NCBI GenBank assembly: GCA_012031335.1
Contig: JAAUTT010000176.1
Coordinates: 1 to 7,864 of the forward strand
From: Bacteroidales bacterium
Lineage (GTDB): Bacteria > Bacteroidota > Bacteroidia > Bacteroidales > JAAUTT01
Direction: 5' to 3'
DNA: 7,864 nucleotides
Part shown: piece after piece, positions 6,968-7,864 of the stretch
Layout of the letters: each line of letters starts with the position of its first letter
How positions within the stretch are numbered: the first letter of the stretch is position 1
Translations under genes and position numbers: made by a program
Notes under the pieces: generated by a model
The model's input: the letters and a program-made list of their open reading frames with translations, nothing else
Told to the model about the DNA's origin: nothing
Databases searched by the model: none

Positions 6968-7864
6968 TTAAAATGTAAAGTTGTAGGTAAGGGTTGGAAA
7001 TGGCTGGCCTATAATATAAAGTTTATAAAGCGAGAAGTTTCTGTAGTCGTTTTCCATAGTGGGAACTTCCTTTTGGTAAAAGGATGAAAATGCATTTTAC
7101 GTCCATATAAGTTCACGACTGAAAAAGTCCAGCTCCCTTTCCATTTCTTTTTAAGCCTTAAACTTTCGTCGAGTGTAATAGAAACATCGAGACGATGAAA
7201 ATCGGGTAACCGGTATTTGTTCCTGTCGGAATAGTAAATGAGTTGGTTGCCCTGGAAAGAGTATTTCATTTCGGGCAAAGTAACGGGGCGGCCCGAATTA
7301 TACATAAAAGATGCTGAAAATCTCCATCTTCGTGAAATATGATAATTGGTAATAACAATAAGATTGTGTGGCTTATCGAAACCCGAAGAAAACATTTTCG
7401 TTCCGGTTTATTTGCTCTTCTTTAAAAGAACTTGTCGATTTTCTTTTCGAGTGCGAGAAGGTGTAACTGGCCCATCCTGTTAAACGGCCCGTATTTCTTT
7501 TAACATAGAATTCGATTCCATAATTGTAGCCAATTGCAGGTACCAGATCCGTTTCAATGGATTCATTCAGCAGCAATTCGGCACCGTCCTTATATTCAGC
7601 GGCATTTTCCAATTGCTTGAAATAAACCTCTACAGAAGTTTCAAGACCCTTTTTCGTGAAATTACGGTAATAACCAACAGCTATTTGATTGCAAATGAGA
7701 GGCGAAATGTTGTTATCAGATAATTTCCAAACATCGGTAGGAGCCATAACGGAGGTATTCGATACAAGATTCATGTATTGGTGTATCCTCGAGAAACTTG
7801 TCTTAACCGAACTTCACCATTTAACCTATAAATAGCCGAAAAACGGGGTTCTTACACCATTGTG
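6968..7864 (-). CDS. TonB-dependent outer-membrane receptor, C-terminal barrel part (three or four one-base frameshifts; 5' end outside window)
   Basis: About 298 codons of the C-terminal beta-barrel; the signal peptide, regulatory domain, plug and early barrel lie beyond the right edge. Typical barrel phrases are EPRFSAIYRLNG, SFSRIHQYMNLVSNT...APTDVW, YNYGIEFYVKRNTGRLTGWASY, FSASFMYNSGRPVTLP and YRLPDFHRLDVS, all family hallmarks of Bacteroidota receptors. The end NFTF* has the terminal aromatic residue expected for outer-membrane insertion. Corrections needed: one base fewer at the TT 7852-7853 (less sure), one more at TT 7803-7804, one fewer at AAAA 7389-7392 and one more at TTTT 7095-7098. 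The last moves the stop from about 7009 to 6968 and restores RKNAFSSFYQKEVPTMENDY. The receptor would import a substrate using TonB energy; the substrate cannot be seen. It is the first gene in the window of the receptor - DUF4249 - MG2-like - exported-protein operon. Confidence 0.87.

Noticed and set aside
1..7864. tRNA, rRNA, CRISPR array, insertion sequence or long repeats
   Set aside because: None was seen by eye on either strand; nearly all of the sequence is accounted for by the two operons.

Overview
The window looks like a piece of a low-GC Bacteroidota genome, probably an anaerobic member of the Bacteroidales/Marinilabiliales. The evidence is a minus-strand operon of typical Bacteroidota envelope genes (TonB-dependent receptor, DUF4249 lipoprotein, MG2/plug-like secreted protein) and starts without obvious Shine-Dalgarno sites. 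The organism call is an inference.

Left half, + strand (2-3369): a compact operon of heterodisulfide-reductase (Hdr)-type genes. The order is the C-terminal end of an HdrB, a short HdrA flavoprotein, an HdrC ferredoxin-like protein, and one long protein that fuses an HdrE/DsrM-like heme-b membrane domain to an HdrD/DsrK-like domain (two [4Fe-4S] motifs plus two CCG domains). Genes are separated by 1 bp or overlap by 8 bp. Together they would make a soluble HdrABC module next to a quinone-facing HdrED module, which suggests a membrane-linked thiol/disulfide or electron-transfer complex. The substrate cannot be read from the window.

Right half, - strand (3391-7864), convergent with the first operon: the C-terminal part of a TonB-dependent receptor beta-barrel, a DUF4249 lipoprotein, a 584-aa secreted protein with MG2-like, regulatory-like and plug-like segments, and a 245-aa exported protein of unknown function. 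Gaps are 7-11 bp, so this is one transcription unit. It would make an outer-membrane uptake or envelope system of unknown substrate.

Only the 584-aa gene is intact among the full-length genes; the 162-bp HdrB fragment at the left edge is also in frame. All the other reading frames are broken by one-base length changes, nearly all in homopolymer runs. I count 14 in 7.9 kb (13 clear, one at the right edge less certain), in both directions and on both strands. Correcting each by one base restores continuous family-like proteins. The likeliest cause is uncorrected long-read sequencing error, so the genes are described here as the reconstructed full-length proteins.
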